Made by a program: the position numbers and the translations under genes
The notes under the pieces: model-generated
Databases searched by the model: none
The model's input: only the letters and a program-made list of their open reading frames with translations
What the model was told of the DNA's origin: nothing
DNA from: Armatimonadota bacterium
Lineage (GTDB): Bacteria; Armatimonadota; Fimbriimonadia; Fimbriimonadales; Fimbriimonadaceae
NCBI GenBank assembly: GCA_022563855.1
Contig: JADFMN010000001.1
Coordinates: 248,001 to 312,000, forward strand
Direction of reading: 5' to 3'
DNA length: 64,000 nt
In this document: positions 1 to 8,560 of the stretch, piece by piece
Layout: each line of letters opens with the position of its first letter
How positions within the stretch are numbered: the stretch's first letter is position 1

Positions 1-117
1 GTTCTTATGGATCAGCTCCGCCATCTTTCGCTGGTGGGCGGTGAGGACAGCGACGATCGGAAGCACGACGACGAGGCCGAAGCCGATGAGTACGCCAATA
101 ATGGCTACGACGTCCAC
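1..117 (-). CDS. Small membrane protein, 3' end cut by window edge
   Basis: This minus-strand reading frame opens at a GTG (117-115), one base after the stop of the upstream gene at 119, and runs off the window. The 39 visible residues hold one hydrophobic span (about residues 3-25, IIGVLIGFGLVVVLPIVAVL) followed by HQRKMAELIHKN. The upstream neighbour has the same plan and the closely related string HQRKMAEIIHRN, so these are tandem paralogues that are probably translationally coupled. The layout, one membrane helix then a charged helix, recalls PspB-like small stress proteins, but I see no diagnostic motif. Function unknown. Confidence 0.6.
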   Translation of the reverse strand, partial: MDVVAIIGVLIGFGLVVVLPIVAVLTAHQRKMAELIHKN

Positions 118-118
118 G

Positions 119-364
119 CTAGCTTTCGATCCTCCGTTGGACCTCGGTTGTGTCGTCGAGCCGAACGATCATGTCCGTCTGGCGGTCACGCAACTCCTGG
201 ACCTCACGTTCCAGCCTCGCAATCCGCGAACGGGCCTCCTCGTCCGGCCCGGCGTTCCTGTGAATGATCTCTGCCATCTTGCGCTGGTGTTTCGTCAGTA
301 TGGCTACTACGGGAATCAGCACGAACAGCCCCGTGATGAGCACCATTAGAATTTCATCTGGCAT
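119..364 (-). CDS. Small single-pass membrane protein with coiled coil
   Basis: This 81-aa protein has one transmembrane helix near the N-terminus (residues 6-24) followed by the conserved HQRKMAEIIH string and a heptad-like, strongly charged tail (residues 40-81, rich in Arg, Glu and Leu) that should form a coiled coil. Its stop lies one base before the start of a paralogue, so the pair is very likely co-transcribed. The topology resembles PspB or other small regulators of envelope stress, but this rests on topology alone. A membrane-anchored coiled-coil adaptor is the safest description. Confidence 0.6.
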   Translation of the reverse strand: MPDEILMVLITGLFVLIPVVAILTKHQRKMAEIIHRNAGPDEEARSRIARLEREVQELRDRQTDMIVRLDDTTEVQRRIES

Positions 365-439
365 CTGAATCCTCTATCGCGCGGGAGCCTGACTCGTTGC
401 GGTTTCCCGAAACTACGGATCCAAATTCTTCGGCGAAAA

Positions 440-1807
440 TCATGCCAGGCTGCCCATCGGATCCCACGGCTCGAGTTCTACCGGGTCTTGGTCGAGCACG
501 GCGACGACGTCGGGGCTCAGGTACTTCTTGCTCACCACGACCTCGAAGCTGTACTCGTCGAACCACGGGTCGGACATCTGGAAGTACCCTTTGTCGCCAG
601 GTTTGTCGCTCCACGAGTTCTCGACGCGCCACTTGCGCGGGCTCCCCGCGTCGTCCAGGTCGACGCCCGTGAAGACCATCGCGTGGTTCATCATCGAGTG
701 GCCGTACTGCAGCCGCTCAGCCTTGCCGAGATCGATATCCTCTCCGTAGACAAGATCGAACGAGTAGAGGTCTGTGTCCATGACGCCGAGGTCCCGGTGG
801 AGGTACTTTCCAACGTCGCAGCCGAACCAGACCGGCTCCCCGTCCTTGATCTGCTCGATCGTCGCTCGTTTCATCGTTTCGAGGTCGATGTTGACGTACG
901 CGATGGGGTCTCCACCGACGACGTTGCCAAGGAACTTAACGGTGTACAGGCGCTTGAAGTCGTGCCCCGGTCGCGGGTCGTTGATCAGGCAGACGAGGTC
1001 GTCCAGATCGGCCTTGATGTAATCGTCGTAGAACTTCTGCGGCGTGATTTCCCCCGCCCGTTTGAACGCTTTGTCTTTATCGCGCCACTGCCACTCGAAC
1101 GACGTCGGCGGCACGCCAAGGTGCACGCAGAGCATTTTGTAGACCTGTGCCATCTGCCTCATCTTCGTGTCTCGAAGCTCTTGCTGTGTCGCTCCATTCT
1201 CGCTGGCGGTGCGGAGTTTGAAGGCAAATTCCCGCAACCGCCCGGTGACTTGGCCGTTCATGGGCCGAGTGGCTGAACTGCTGTCCGTCTCTGGCATCGC
1301 AGACTGCGGCACGACGCCGTACTTCTTGATGAGGTTGACGAACATGTGCCACTGGCCGCCGTCTTGGATCGGATCCGAGAGGAGGTGGTCCAAAAGCCTG
1401 CTACCGACCGGCTCATCCAGGGTCGCGAGGATGTTCTCCAAGAAGTAGTTCGACTTCTCTAGCTTGTCGTAAAAGCACAGGTACGACTGGCTGAGCTCGA
1501 ACGAATCGGAGAGGTTCATCTCCTTGATTGCCGTCACGCGGAAGGTGTTGAGCGCGGCGAAAAGCCAGCATCGGCCCGACTGCTTTTGGTGAGTTATGGC
1601 GTTCTCTTCCAGGTGATCGCTAAAGCTGTGATCGATCCTCGCCGCCACTTCGTGATTGACGGCAACCTTGGTCAGCGGGGACTGTGCTACCGCGTTCATC
1701 GCCTGCAGATTGGCGCTGTCGCCGGTGAACGCCGCCTGAAACTGATCAAGCGCTTCAGGTGTGAGTTCGGGCTTGGTGGACGTATCGAGGATCGTGCTCA
1801 TGGGCAC
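440..1807 (-). CDS. pepC: C1-family cysteine aminopeptidase (bleomycin hydrolase / PepC type)
   Basis: Papain-fold aminopeptidase of the bleomycin hydrolase/PepC family (MEROPS C1B), 455 aa, the family's usual length. The catalytic centre is visible: oxyanion Gln76 and nucleophile Cys80 in QKQSGRCWLFAALNTF, the catalytic His in GHSMMNHAMVFTGV near residue 370, and Asn in WRVENSWSDKPG near residue 393. There is no signal peptide, so it should be cytoplasmic; family members form hexameric barrels that trim peptides from the N-terminus. The start is the first Met, though Met3 is equally possible. It lies three bases downstream of a GNAT gene on the same strand, suggesting co-transcription. The family assignment is secure; the substrate is unknown. 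Confidence 0.93.
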   Translation of the reverse strand: MPMSTILDTSTKPELTPEALDQFQAAFTGDSANLQAMNAVAQSPLTKVAVNHEVAARIDHSFSDHLEENAITHQKQSGRCWLFAALNTFRVTAIKEMNLSDSFELSQSYLCFYDKLEKSNYFLENILATLDEPVGSRLLDHLLSDPIQDGGQWHMFVNLIKKYGVVPQSAMPETDSSSATRPMNGQVTGRLREFAFKLRTASENGATQQELRDTKMRQMAQVYKMLCVHLGVPPTSFEWQWRDKDKAFKRAGEITPQKFYDDYIKADLDDLVCLINDPRPGHDFKRLYTVKFLGNVVGGDPIAYVNIDLETMKRATIEQIKDGEPVWFGCDVGKYLHRDLGVMDTDLYSFDLVYGEDIDLGKAERLQYGHSMMNHAMVFTGVDLDDAGSPRKWRVENSWSDKPGDKGYFQMSDPWFDEYSFEVVVSKKYLSPDVVAVLDQDPVELEPWDPMGSLA

Positions 1808-1810
1808 AGT

Positions 1811-2329
1811 CTACTCGGGCTTATCAAGCAGTGCCGAGGACTCGCCTGGCGAACTGAACTCAAAAACCGGCCCATTCCAGCTGGCTAGGCGCAGGTCATG
1901 CATCTTTCCGCCGGTGTATCGCCAGATGACCGTATGGAAAAACCTTCTCGCGATCCTGTTGTTGTCGGGGACCGGTACCTGCCACTTTCCGTGAAACGCG
2001 TTGAAGGCGATCCTCGCGATCTCCTCTCCGATGCCGAGCCGTCTGTAGCTGTTTAGAACGAAGAACTCGACTAGAGTGTGGATCGGCTCTTCGGTGACCG
2101 ATTCAACATCGCGAATGAGTACGAACCCTGCTATTCTGCCCTTAACGCGTATGAAGAAGGGGTGCCGGGCCGGCTCAACCCAATAGCATTGCAGGTGCTT
2201 GTACTCATAATTGCCGCTTTCGTCGATCTCGCGCGCGTCGTACGCCGATATTTCGTGCAGGTAGATATTGAGCAAGCTCTCCAAGATCGAACGTTCATCA
2301 AGCGTGACGCGTTCGATCTTGAGCGGCAT
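1811..2329 (-). CDS. GNAT-family N-acetyltransferase
   Basis: The protein shows the GNAT acyl-CoA fold. The strand VLIRD and the hydrophobic VEFFVLNSYR strand precede the acetyl-CoA loop RRLGIGEEIARIAFNAF (the R/Q-x-x-G-x-G/A motif). The segment KWQVPVPDNNRIARRFFHTV corresponds to the last helix region. I place the start at the Met beginning MPLKIERV (2329); the open frame continues upstream but that part is Arg/Ala-rich and unlike the family. The product is about 172 aa, normal for a GNAT. The gene ends three bases before pepC, so the two are probably one transcript. The acceptor substrate cannot be inferred. Confidence 0.8.
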   Translation of the reverse strand: MPLKIERVTLDERSILESLLNIYLHEISAYDAREIDESGNYEYKHLQCYWVEPARHPFFIRVKGRIAGFVLIRDVESVTEEPIHTLVEFFVLNSYRRLGIGEEIARIAFNAFHGKWQVPVPDNNRIARRFFHTVIWRYTGGKMHDLRLASWNGPVFEFSSPGESSALLDKPE

Positions 2330-2652
2330 CAGGCGTACACCTGCTCGCCCCGCGCGGCTCGCCGCAGCAACGCCGCTCCGAGTGTGCAACAGCGCTCATT
2401 TCTACCGTTCGTCATTTGCTTTCTAGGATTTGTTCTTGGTGGCTGCGTGCGGTACAGGCTTCAACAGCAGGCCCGGCGGTTTCGCTCCCGAAGATCGCCT
2501 CAAAACCCCGGCCCGGAGCAATTCTAGCCTAGCATTCGTCTGCACCGCGTACAACATAGACCTCTCGCGGACCAATTCCCGCAATTATTCGGGGGCCCTC
2601 GCGCTCGAATTGACGATCATGACTGTTCAGAACCGCAGTCCTAATATGAAGA
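2330..2652. other. Intergenic region without a convincing gene
   Basis: Open frames here are short, have biased composition and lack recognisable motifs. The stretch separates the GNAT gene from the rpsT terminator and should hold the GNAT promoter, but I see no clear -35/-10 pair. Confidence 0.4.
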
Positions 2653-2676
2653 ACCCCGATGCCTTGACATCGGGGT
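2653..2676 (-). terminator. Rho-independent terminator of rpsT
   Basis: ACCCCGATG at 2653-2661 pairs perfectly with CATCGGGGT at 2668-2676 around a 6-nt loop. On the minus strand it is followed by the T-rich TTCTTCATATTA. It sits 25 bp past the rpsT stop. Confidence 0.8.
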
Positions 2677-2701
2677 CACCTCAACCGGATCCTGACGCCG
2701 C

Positions 2702-2971
2702 CTACTTTTGCAATGCCTTTGCCGCAAGAGACGCGATGCGAGACTTTCTTCGCGCGGCTTGCTTCTTGTGTATCACACCGTGTTGCAAAGCCTTGTCCAA
2801 GTGCTTCTGGGCAACGATCATTTCCGCCTTGATCTTATCGGCGTCACCCTCTTCTACAGCTTGACGCACTTTCTTGATGCGCGTTTTCAGCGCAGTTCTG
2901 ACCGCAAGGTTTTGAGCCCTGCGCCTTCGGATTCTCCGCACGTCTTTCTTGGACGATTTCAGGTTGGCCAT
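2702..2971 (-). CDS. rpsT: 30S ribosomal protein S20
   Basis: Small-subunit protein that binds the 5' domain and helix 44 of 16S rRNA. The 89-aa sequence is a textbook S20: MANLKSSKKDVRRIRRR at the N-terminus, long basic helices, and the C-terminal VIHKKQAARRKSRIASL signature. Length and charge are normal. It is a single-gene unit: a minus-strand TATAAT box lies at 3007-3002, a GAGGAAA Shine-Dalgarno precedes the ATG, and a strong hairpin terminator follows. Like S20 elsewhere it may be autoregulated at translation, but nothing in this leader shows that. Confidence 0.97.
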   Translation of the reverse strand: MANLKSSKKDVRRIRRRRAQNLAVRTALKTRIKKVRQAVEEGDADKIKAEMIVAQKHLDKALQHGVIHKKQAARRKSRIASLAAKALQK

Positions 2972-3001
2972 TCGTTGATACTTTCCTCAGTTCGGCTTCA
3001 C

Positions 3002-3007
3002 ATTATA
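3002..3007 (-). promoter_or_regulatory. -10 box of the rpsT promoter
   Basis: On the minus strand this reads TATAAT, a perfect sigma-70 type -10. It would give a leader of roughly 25 nt before the rpsT ATG at 2971. No good -35 is visible 17 bp upstream. Confidence 0.6.
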
Positions 3008-3042
3008 GCAGTTCTAGCCTGTGCGTCGCGGTCATTCGACCG

Positions 3043-4866
3043 TTACTTTTTAATGATGAACTTCTTCTTGGTCTTATCGAAGCCCTGCTCGACTTTCTTG
3101 TGGTCGTAGTGCCACACCGGCGAGCCGGATCTCTGGTAGAAGCACAGATAACCGCTCAACAGCGAGGCAAGCATCCTTCGGCTAGTTCGGCGAACGACGT
3201 TGACCTCCCACAGTATGGTCAGGAAGTCCGCACCCTTCGGCCAGTTGGTCATTACTTCGCGCAGCACGTCGAAACTGCTGAGACCTTTCGCCCGCCCAGC
3301 GATCTCCCTTAGAGTCTCCATCCTCTGCACACTGATGTACACGACCGGGTCGGCTTGCTCCATCCACTCGAAGTCGAACACGTTCGGCTTGCTGGTCTTG
3401 GTCAATATGAAGACGGAACCGGACTCGACCGACTGGTCGAGCCACCAGTCTATAAGGTTGAACAGCAGCCTGGCTTTGTGGTTGAGCCAAACCGACAGCT
3501 CTCGGCCGTTAGGATCGACGAAGATCAGCTCCTGAATTTTCGGCTGCGCATCGAAGAATCCGGTGTGGAACTGGGACATCGGAAACGTTCCCAATTCGCG
3601 ATGAATGGATCGCAGAACGAGCCGCAGTGATTCGGGGATGGTCTTCGGCTCGGGGAGGATGTCTTCGTCCCTGACGTCGGTTGCCAGCGGGTGCATGAGG
3701 AGCTTGCGCAGTGAGCTGCTGAGTCCCTCGTCGGAAAGCTCTACGTCGATCAGCTCTCCTTCGACTTCGTCTACGTTCTTCGTCTTGACGAAACGGAACG
3801 GCGTCGGCACTTGGTTGATGAAGTCCGGGGCTGAATCCGGCTTCCTGAACCGGTCGCCGCCGACCCACCACACCTTGTCACTGTCCGCGAGGGTCGCCAT
3901 GACGTTCGCCAGGTCGTCGGGGTACGTCTTGACGGCAGGGGTTATCTCGAAAACCTCTTCTAGCAGAGCGATTGCGGCGACGGACTCCTTGCTGCTCGTG
4001 ACCCTCTTGATCAGAGCGCGCGCGTCCGCTGCCTTCAGCTCAAGCGGAGCGACGTCTTCGATTTCGATCGTGGGGGCGATCGACTCAGCGATTCTGACGG
4101 CGGTCTTGACCCACCTGCCGGTCGCGGACTCAGGATAAATCAGTCCGTCAGGCGAGTAAACGAAACCGGGGACGCTGAGAAGTTCGGCGTTGAACGCCCT
4201 CCATTCGTACAGTCCCAGAGCCAATGGATCCTGCGGGCTCAGCGCAAGCCAAGCGGCTGCGCCGAGCGCCTTCAATTTGACAGGAGAAACCTTCTCAAGC
4301 GCGAGCATGATGGCGTCGTCCTGCATCCAGTTGAAACGCCCGAGCTCCTGCTTTACCGCTTTGACTTGCTCTGCTGTGATCCTGTTGTCGATATAGGCGC
4401 GCTCAAGGGTTTCTTCGCTCGCAATGAAGACGATCGACGAAGGCACCAGGTCGTCGTGGCGCGTCAGGAAAATGTATCGGTCGGTGGCGGCGATCTTTCT
4501 GATGGCACGCTCGACCCACTCAGACGACCTGCCTCGGGTCCTGCTCAATTCTTGGACGGCAAGCTCGAGAGACATCGGTGCGCCGAACTTCTCGACGACG
4601 AGTTTCAGCGCTTCGTGAAACGGCGCTCCGTGGCCGGCGATCCGCGCCGCAGGCACCCACCTGCGCTCAGAGTAGGCGAACATCTCTGTGTTGGACGCCA
4701 GGAGCGATCTAACGGTCGGCAGCCCCAGACCTGAGTCCTTGAGCCGGTCCGCGATTTCGCTCGGCTTCATGACCTCGTACAGTTCGGTCAACTGCTCTAG
4801 GATCAGGCGGTCGGCGTATTCACGGGCTGATTGCTGTGCGGGCTTGAGGGTGGCTGTATCTGGCAA
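3043..4866 (-). CDS. Uncharacterised 607-aa protein with winged-helix-like N-terminus
   Basis: I do not recognise this protein. The frame is uninterrupted and has normal codon use. The N-terminal 170 residues (EQLTELYEVMKPSEIADRLK, then FGAPMSLELAVQELSRTRGR) look like two successive winged-helix/HARE-like helical units. The middle and C-terminal parts are mixed alpha/beta without a catalytic signature I can name, ending in a basic KKKFIIKK tail. There is no signal peptide or membrane helix, so it should be cytoplasmic. It stands alone between rpsT and fic. A regulatory or nucleic-acid-associated role is only a guess from the N-terminal fold impression. Confidence 0.75.
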   Translation of the reverse strand: MPDTATLKPAQQSAREYADRLILEQLTELYEVMKPSEIADRLKDSGLGLPTVRSLLASNTEMFAYSERRWVPAARIAGHGAPFHEALKLVVEKFGAPMSLELAVQELSRTRGRSSEWVERAIRKIAATDRYIFLTRHDDLVPSSIVFIASEETLERAYIDNRITAEQVKAVKQELGRFNWMQDDAIMLALEKVSPVKLKALGAAAWLALSPQDPLALGLYEWRAFNAELLSVPGFVYSPDGLIYPESATGRWVKTAVRIAESIAPTIEIEDVAPLELKAADARALIKRVTSSKESVAAIALLEEVFEITPAVKTYPDDLANVMATLADSDKVWWVGGDRFRKPDSAPDFINQVPTPFRFVKTKNVDEVEGELIDVELSDEGLSSSLRKLLMHPLATDVRDEDILPEPKTIPESLRLVLRSIHRELGTFPMSQFHTGFFDAQPKIQELIFVDPNGRELSVWLNHKARLLFNLIDWWLDQSVESGSVFILTKTSKPNVFDFEWMEQADPVVYISVQRMETLREIAGRAKGLSSFDVLREVMTNWPKGADFLTILWEVNVVRRTSRRMLASLLSGYLCFYQRSGSPVWHYDHKKVEQGFDKTKKKFIIKK

Positions 4867-5098
4867 GGAGAGACCTCTTAGGAGCGGTTAGCGCGAACTT
4901 AAATTATGGCATATCTCTCGCCTCTGGCACGGCGTCTGTCGGGTTGCTTTCCTATCCCTGTCCACCTGGAACCGGGACATGCTGCTCGCCTCGCTTCTCA
5001 GGGCAACCCTCGGTCGGGGGCCAGAGAGCAATCGCGCTCGTGGCCCGGTAGATTCGAGCATAGCGTATGAGACCGCCTCCGATCGACGGAACAGGATC

Positions 5099-5208
5099 AA
5101 ATCCACATATGCGCCCGATATGTACGTTCCAGCAGACCTAAATCGACACGAGGGTCGAATATGTACGAATGAGCCACCTTTAATCGACATATTCTGATAA
5201 CATGTACA
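5099..5208 (+). promoter_or_regulatory. Three copies of a 28-bp site at exactly 41-bp spacing, upstream of fic
   Basis: The block [A/T]AATC(G/C)ACA-N12-ATGTAC(G/A) occurs at 5099-5126, 5140-5167 and 5181-5208. Both half-blocks repeat with a period of exactly 41 bp, about four helical turns, placing the copies on one face of the DNA. The 12-nt centres differ. The last copy ends one base before the fic ATG (5210). GATAAC at 5195-5200 could be a -10 for a leaderless fic mRNA. This looks like an operator array. The most natural ligand would be the winged helix at the C-terminus of Fic, but that is inference. Confidence 0.6.
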
Positions 5209-5209
5209 C

Positions 5210-6349
5210 ATGGCGGATGAGCCATCACGGTCGGCGAAGCCAGAGCGACACGGGCTGTCAACGGAAGTCTCCTTCGACCGAGAGACTCCCAATAACAGCC
5301 TGCCTGAGCTGCCACCAAGAGTCAGCGTAGAAACCCCCAGGACACTGAAAAAAGCCATCGCTGTCAATGCTGCGCTTGGGGAGTTCAAGGGTGTCGAGAG
5401 CATCCTGCAAAACTCGGCGATCACCCTGTTGCGCGCGATTGTTGTTCAGGAGGCGAAGCACAGCTCTGAGATCGAGAACATCGTGACAACGAACGATGAG
5501 CTGTATCGCGTCATCGACGACGAACGGGCCACAGACCCGTTTGCGAAGGAAGTTATCGGATACTCAAACGCACTATGGTACGGCTACGAAGAGCTGTGCA
5601 ACGGACGGCCGCTAAGCACGACGCTCTTCACAGAGATTGCGAGTGTCATTCGGCGCACGCAGGTAGATGTTCGAAAGATGCCAGGAACGAAATTGACGAA
5701 TCCGAGTACTGGTGAAACGACGTACACGCCACCTGATGGTGAGGCTCTCATACGAAGCTTGCTAAAAAACCTCTGCGATTTCATAGCAGCGGACGACGAC
5801 ATAGACCCGCTGATCAAGATGGCGGTCGTGCACTACCAGTTCGAAGCGATCCACCCGTTCCGCGATGGCAACGGAAGGACAGGGCGCATATTGAGCATCC
5901 TGTTATTGGTCGAGAAGGGATTGACAAAGCTCCCTGTTCTATACATCAGCAGATTCATCATTCGCAACAAGAGCGAATACTATCGCTTGTTGCGCGCAGT
6001 CACCGAAGAAGGAAACTGGGAGGATTGGATCGTGTTCATGCTCGACGTCGTTGAAAAGACGGTGGCTGACGCGACCCGCGTTATGAGGGAAATCCAACAG
6101 GCGACCGACGATTGCAAGGCCAAGGTTCAAAGCCTGATGTCGATCCGAACTCCTAATGAACTTGTCGATCTGATCTTCGAGCAGCCGGTGACTAGGATCA
6201 GGTACGTGACCCGCCGCGGACTTGCGAAGAGACAGACTGCCTCACATTACTTGCAAGAACTAGAGAGAATCGGGGTCATGGAGTCGCGAAAGGTCGGTCG
6301 CGACGTGCTGTACATCAACCGCCGATTAATGGACATCTTGACAGAATAG
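5210..6349 (+). CDS. fic: Fic-domain protein adenylyltransferase with C-terminal winged helix
   Basis: Class II Fic enzyme, predicted to transfer AMP from ATP to a hydroxyl side chain on a target protein. The canonical Fic loop HPFRDGNGRTGR is complete at residues 215-226, with catalytic His215. The N-terminal inhibitory helix motif SSEIEN (residues 85-90) carries the Glu that normally blocks ATP binding. The Fic_N region covers residues 30-110. The C-terminal 65 residues (from NELVDLIFEQPVTRIRYVTRR) form a winged helix like that of SoFic-type proteins. Length, 379 aa, is typical. No Shine-Dalgarno precedes the ATG, so translation may be leaderless. No antitoxin gene is adjacent, as expected for the self-inhibited class. 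Target unknown. Confidence 0.92.
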   Translation: MADEPSRSAKPERHGLSTEVSFDRETPNNSLPELPPRVSVETPRTLKKAIAVNAALGEFKGVESILQNSAITLLRAIVVQEAKHSSEIENIVTTNDELYRVIDDERATDPFAKEVIGYSNALWYGYEELCNGRPLSTTLFTEIASVIRRTQVDVRKMPGTKLTNPSTGETTYTPPDGEALIRSLLKNLCDFIAADDDIDPLIKMAVVHYQFEAIHPFRDGNGRTGRILSILLLVEKGLTKLPVLYISRFIIRNKSEYYRLLRAVTEEGNWEDWIVFMLDVVEKTVADATRVMREIQQATDDCKAKVQSLMSIRTPNELVDLIFEQPVTRIRYVTRRGLAKRQTASHYLQELERIGVMESRKVGRDVLYINRRLMDILTE

Positions 6350-6581
6350 AGCTTGCGGCAAGGGGCAGACTCCACGCTATGCTCAACTAGCCAAATGGGC
6401 AATCGCACGGGCTGACAACGCAAGCATCGCAGGGAACTTCGCGCTGGCGCATTCTCTGATCGGGGCGGGTTCGCCTTTGGTGTTCACCACTGGCCGACGA
6501 CTTGCACGGTCTTCGGGAGATTGGCAGGTGTTGCAAGCGCCATCGAGAGCTTTGGCCGGGCACACGCGGTAAATTGGGCGC

Positions 6582-7325
6582 GTGGCTGTTAACACCGTGA
6601 CGATGCCCGAACTCCTTTACGCGCTCTTAGCCCTGGTCCTGCCCATCGGAGTCGGACTGTTGGCGGTCGGCTGGCTGAAACGCGCGGCGCGGCTCGCGGC
6701 CGACCGCCTGGGCCTCGAGGCCGCGGACACCGTCGCCCACACCATTCGCGGCCCCATCAAGACAGCCTCCTGGCTCTTGGGCGTCTACCTCGCCACGACC
6801 TACGTTCGAGAGTTCGAACTCGGTTGGGCGCGTAGCACGGACTGGGACGCCGTCGACCGCTGGATTATGGCTGCCGCGATACTGCTTGCCTTCCATCTCG
6901 GATACCGCGTGTTGTTCCAGGCGATCCGGGCCGCAGCGCTGCGCGCGGGCCGCGACCGTTCCGACGTCGCCCTCATACGAAAGGTGCTGGGAGCGCTCTT
7001 TGTAGTTATGGCAGCGTTGACGGTGCTTGGCCAACTGGGTGTGAGCATCGGGCCGGTGCTGGCGTCGCTTGGAGTCGCCGGCCTGGCCGTGGCGCTGGCG
7101 CTGAAGGACACGCTGGCAAACTACTTCGCCGGAATCACTTTAGCGATAGACAAACCGTTCACAGTTGGTGATTTTATTCAGCTCGACGGAGGACATGAAG
7201 GCCGTGTGGAAGCGATCGGCTGGAGGACCACTCGGCTGCTGTCGAAGGACGGGGCGACCATTACTGTTCCAAACGTTAAACTGACCACTTCCGTCGTCGT
7301 CAAGCCGAGCGCGCACGACGAATAG
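6582..7325 (+). CDS. Small mechanosensitive channel, MscS family
   Basis: Inner-membrane channel of the MscS superfamily. Three hydrophobic segments lie at about residues 8-30, 90-112 and 130-160. The pore-lining helix is recognisable in LASLGVAGLAVALALKDTLA, rich in Gly and Ala as in TM3a of MscS. It is followed by the conserved NYFAGITLAIDKPFTVGDFI and the beta domain GRVEAIGWRTTRLL. The protein stops soon after ITVPN (247 aa), so the C-terminal alpha/beta vestibule domain of E. coli MscS is missing. The start is a GTG at 6582, with an ATG at 6603 as alternative. The context does not indicate a dedicated partner. Confidence 0.88.
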   Translation: MAVNTVTMPELLYALLALVLPIGVGLLAVGWLKRAARLAADRLGLEAADTVAHTIRGPIKTASWLLGVYLATTYVREFELGWARSTDWDAVDRWIMAAAILLAFHLGYRVLFQAIRAAALRAGRDRSDVALIRKVLGALFVVMAALTVLGQLGVSIGPVLASLGVAGLAVALALKDTLANYFAGITLAIDKPFTVGDFIQLDGGHEGRVEAIGWRTTRLLSKDGATITVPNVKLTTSVVVKPSAHDE

Positions 7326-7762
7326 ACCAGCGGAAGCTGGATCCGATTGCAACTGCCTCTCTCTTCTGGCGCCCAGGAGATCGATCTTGTAGAAGTTCCA
7401 CACTTGGACGAGTCAGCAATGGGCCAAGGGTATCGGCCTTTTACAGACCTCGAGGTTGCCGAAAAGGTGATCGTGTCGGTCCTTCCGGGCTCGGTTCGCT
7501 CCCTCGCCTGACCGTCAACCGCGAATTCTGGTAACCTTGTAGCCTGAGTACGGGATCGAAGGGAAGAGCGCGTGAAGGTCGCCTAGGCCATACGAGTATC
7601 GATCGGCTTCAGGCCGGGCCCGAGAACTGAGGAAGTCAGGCCCCTCCCTCCCGACAGGCGGCGACCTCTTCTGTCGCAGCCACCTCTCGACTCGCTCGGC
7701 GGTCAGCGCAAGAAGCAGCAGGGTGAAGATGCGGGGCAACCCGTCATCCCCTATGGGATCAT
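7326..7762. other. 437-bp region without a supported gene
   Basis: Only short frames occur. A minus-strand frame at 7739-7515 begins with a hydrophobic MPRIFTLLLLALT but then turns Arg/Pro-rich and non-conserved in appearance; I leave it uncalled. Sequences between 7680 and 7760 presumably include the promoter of the dioxygenase gene, but no clear boxes are seen. Confidence 0.4.
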
Positions 7763-8524
7763 ATGGTACATGAGTTAAACATTTCTATCGAACATTCTCC
7801 GCGCAAAGACCTTATAGATAAGGGCTATGCCTGCTTCAACGGATCGGATCTAACTATTCCATCCCACCTACTGCGAGAGCTCGACTTGTTTTGCTCAGCT
7901 TTCGAAACCCTGCCACAGGACCCGTACTGCGAGAACGGCAACAGGTACCGCAGACATTCGCGTTACGTTCTGCTGCCTTGGCTGGGACTGCTGGAGCCGC
8001 GACCCATATCACAGTATTACCAGGATCGCGAGCTGAACTCGATGGACGGGGGCATGGCCCGCACGTTCGACAGGCTGGACGACGCGATGGAGGCCAACGA
8101 GTTCTTTCGCGAGCTGATCCTCTTCGACTTCCACCACACTACGTTTCCCGAGGCGGTCCGGTCGATGCCGATGGACGTCGGCATCCACGCGATCCGATAC
8201 GTTGCGCGGCAAGGCCTGCCGGGAATCTCCTCTCCGGCAGGGCTCCACAAAGATGGCGAGCCGTACACCTTCATCCACCTGATCGGGCGCCACGGCGTGA
8301 CGGGCGGCGAAAGCCTTGTGGCCGACAACGACAAGCGATCCCTGGCGAGAACGTCGCTCGCAGATCGCCTGGACACGGTCGTCGTTTCGGACGAAGACGT
8401 CTACCATGCTGTGACGCCGGTCGAAGTTGCTCCGGGTGAGACCGAGGGGTACCGCGACGTCCTGTTGATCGACTTTACGCCGTTGCATCCTGCGATCCTC
8501 AAAGCACCGAGAGTGCCCGCCTAA
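7763..8524 (+). CDS. 2-oxoglutarate/Fe(II)-dependent dioxygenase (amino-acid hydroxylase-like)
   Basis: Non-haem iron dioxygenase resembling the PF10014 family, which includes the L-isoleucine 4-hydroxylase IDO. The iron facial triad is visible as His162 and Asp164 in GLHKDGEPYTF and His215 in DVYHAVTPV; Arg231 in YRDVLLIDF is placed to bind the 2-oxoglutarate carboxylate. The N-terminal half (SRYVLLPW, then FDFHHTTFPE) matches the substrate-side fold. The 253-aa length is normal and there is no signal peptide. It is a lone plus-strand gene opposite an APH-type kinase. The substrate is probably a free amino acid or small metabolite, by family analogy only. Confidence 0.83.
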   Translation: MVHELNISIEHSPRKDLIDKGYACFNGSDLTIPSHLLRELDLFCSAFETLPQDPYCENGNRYRRHSRYVLLPWLGLLEPRPISQYYQDRELNSMDGGMARTFDRLDDAMEANEFFRELILFDFHHTTFPEAVRSMPMDVGIHAIRYVARQGLPGISSPAGLHKDGEPYTFIHLIGRHGVTGGESLVADNDKRSLARTSLADRLDTVVVSDEDVYHAVTPVEVAPGETEGYRDVLLIDFTPLHPAILKAPRVPA

Positions 8525-8560
8525 ACTCGCAAGCCAGCACCGCGACGAGCCGACTTTACC

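Noticed and set aside
488-1276. 262-aa open frame on the plus strand opposite pepC
   Set aside because: It is the antisense shadow of a well-supported peptidase; it has no motifs and shows the mirrored codon bias.
6383-6595. 70-aa minus-strand frame between fic and mscS
   Set aside because: Low-complexity Ala/Arg composition, overlaps the mscS start, no motif.
7515-7739. 74-aa minus-strand frame with hydrophobic start
   Set aside because: After 14 residues it becomes Arg/Pro-rich and shows no ribosome site or relation to known families.
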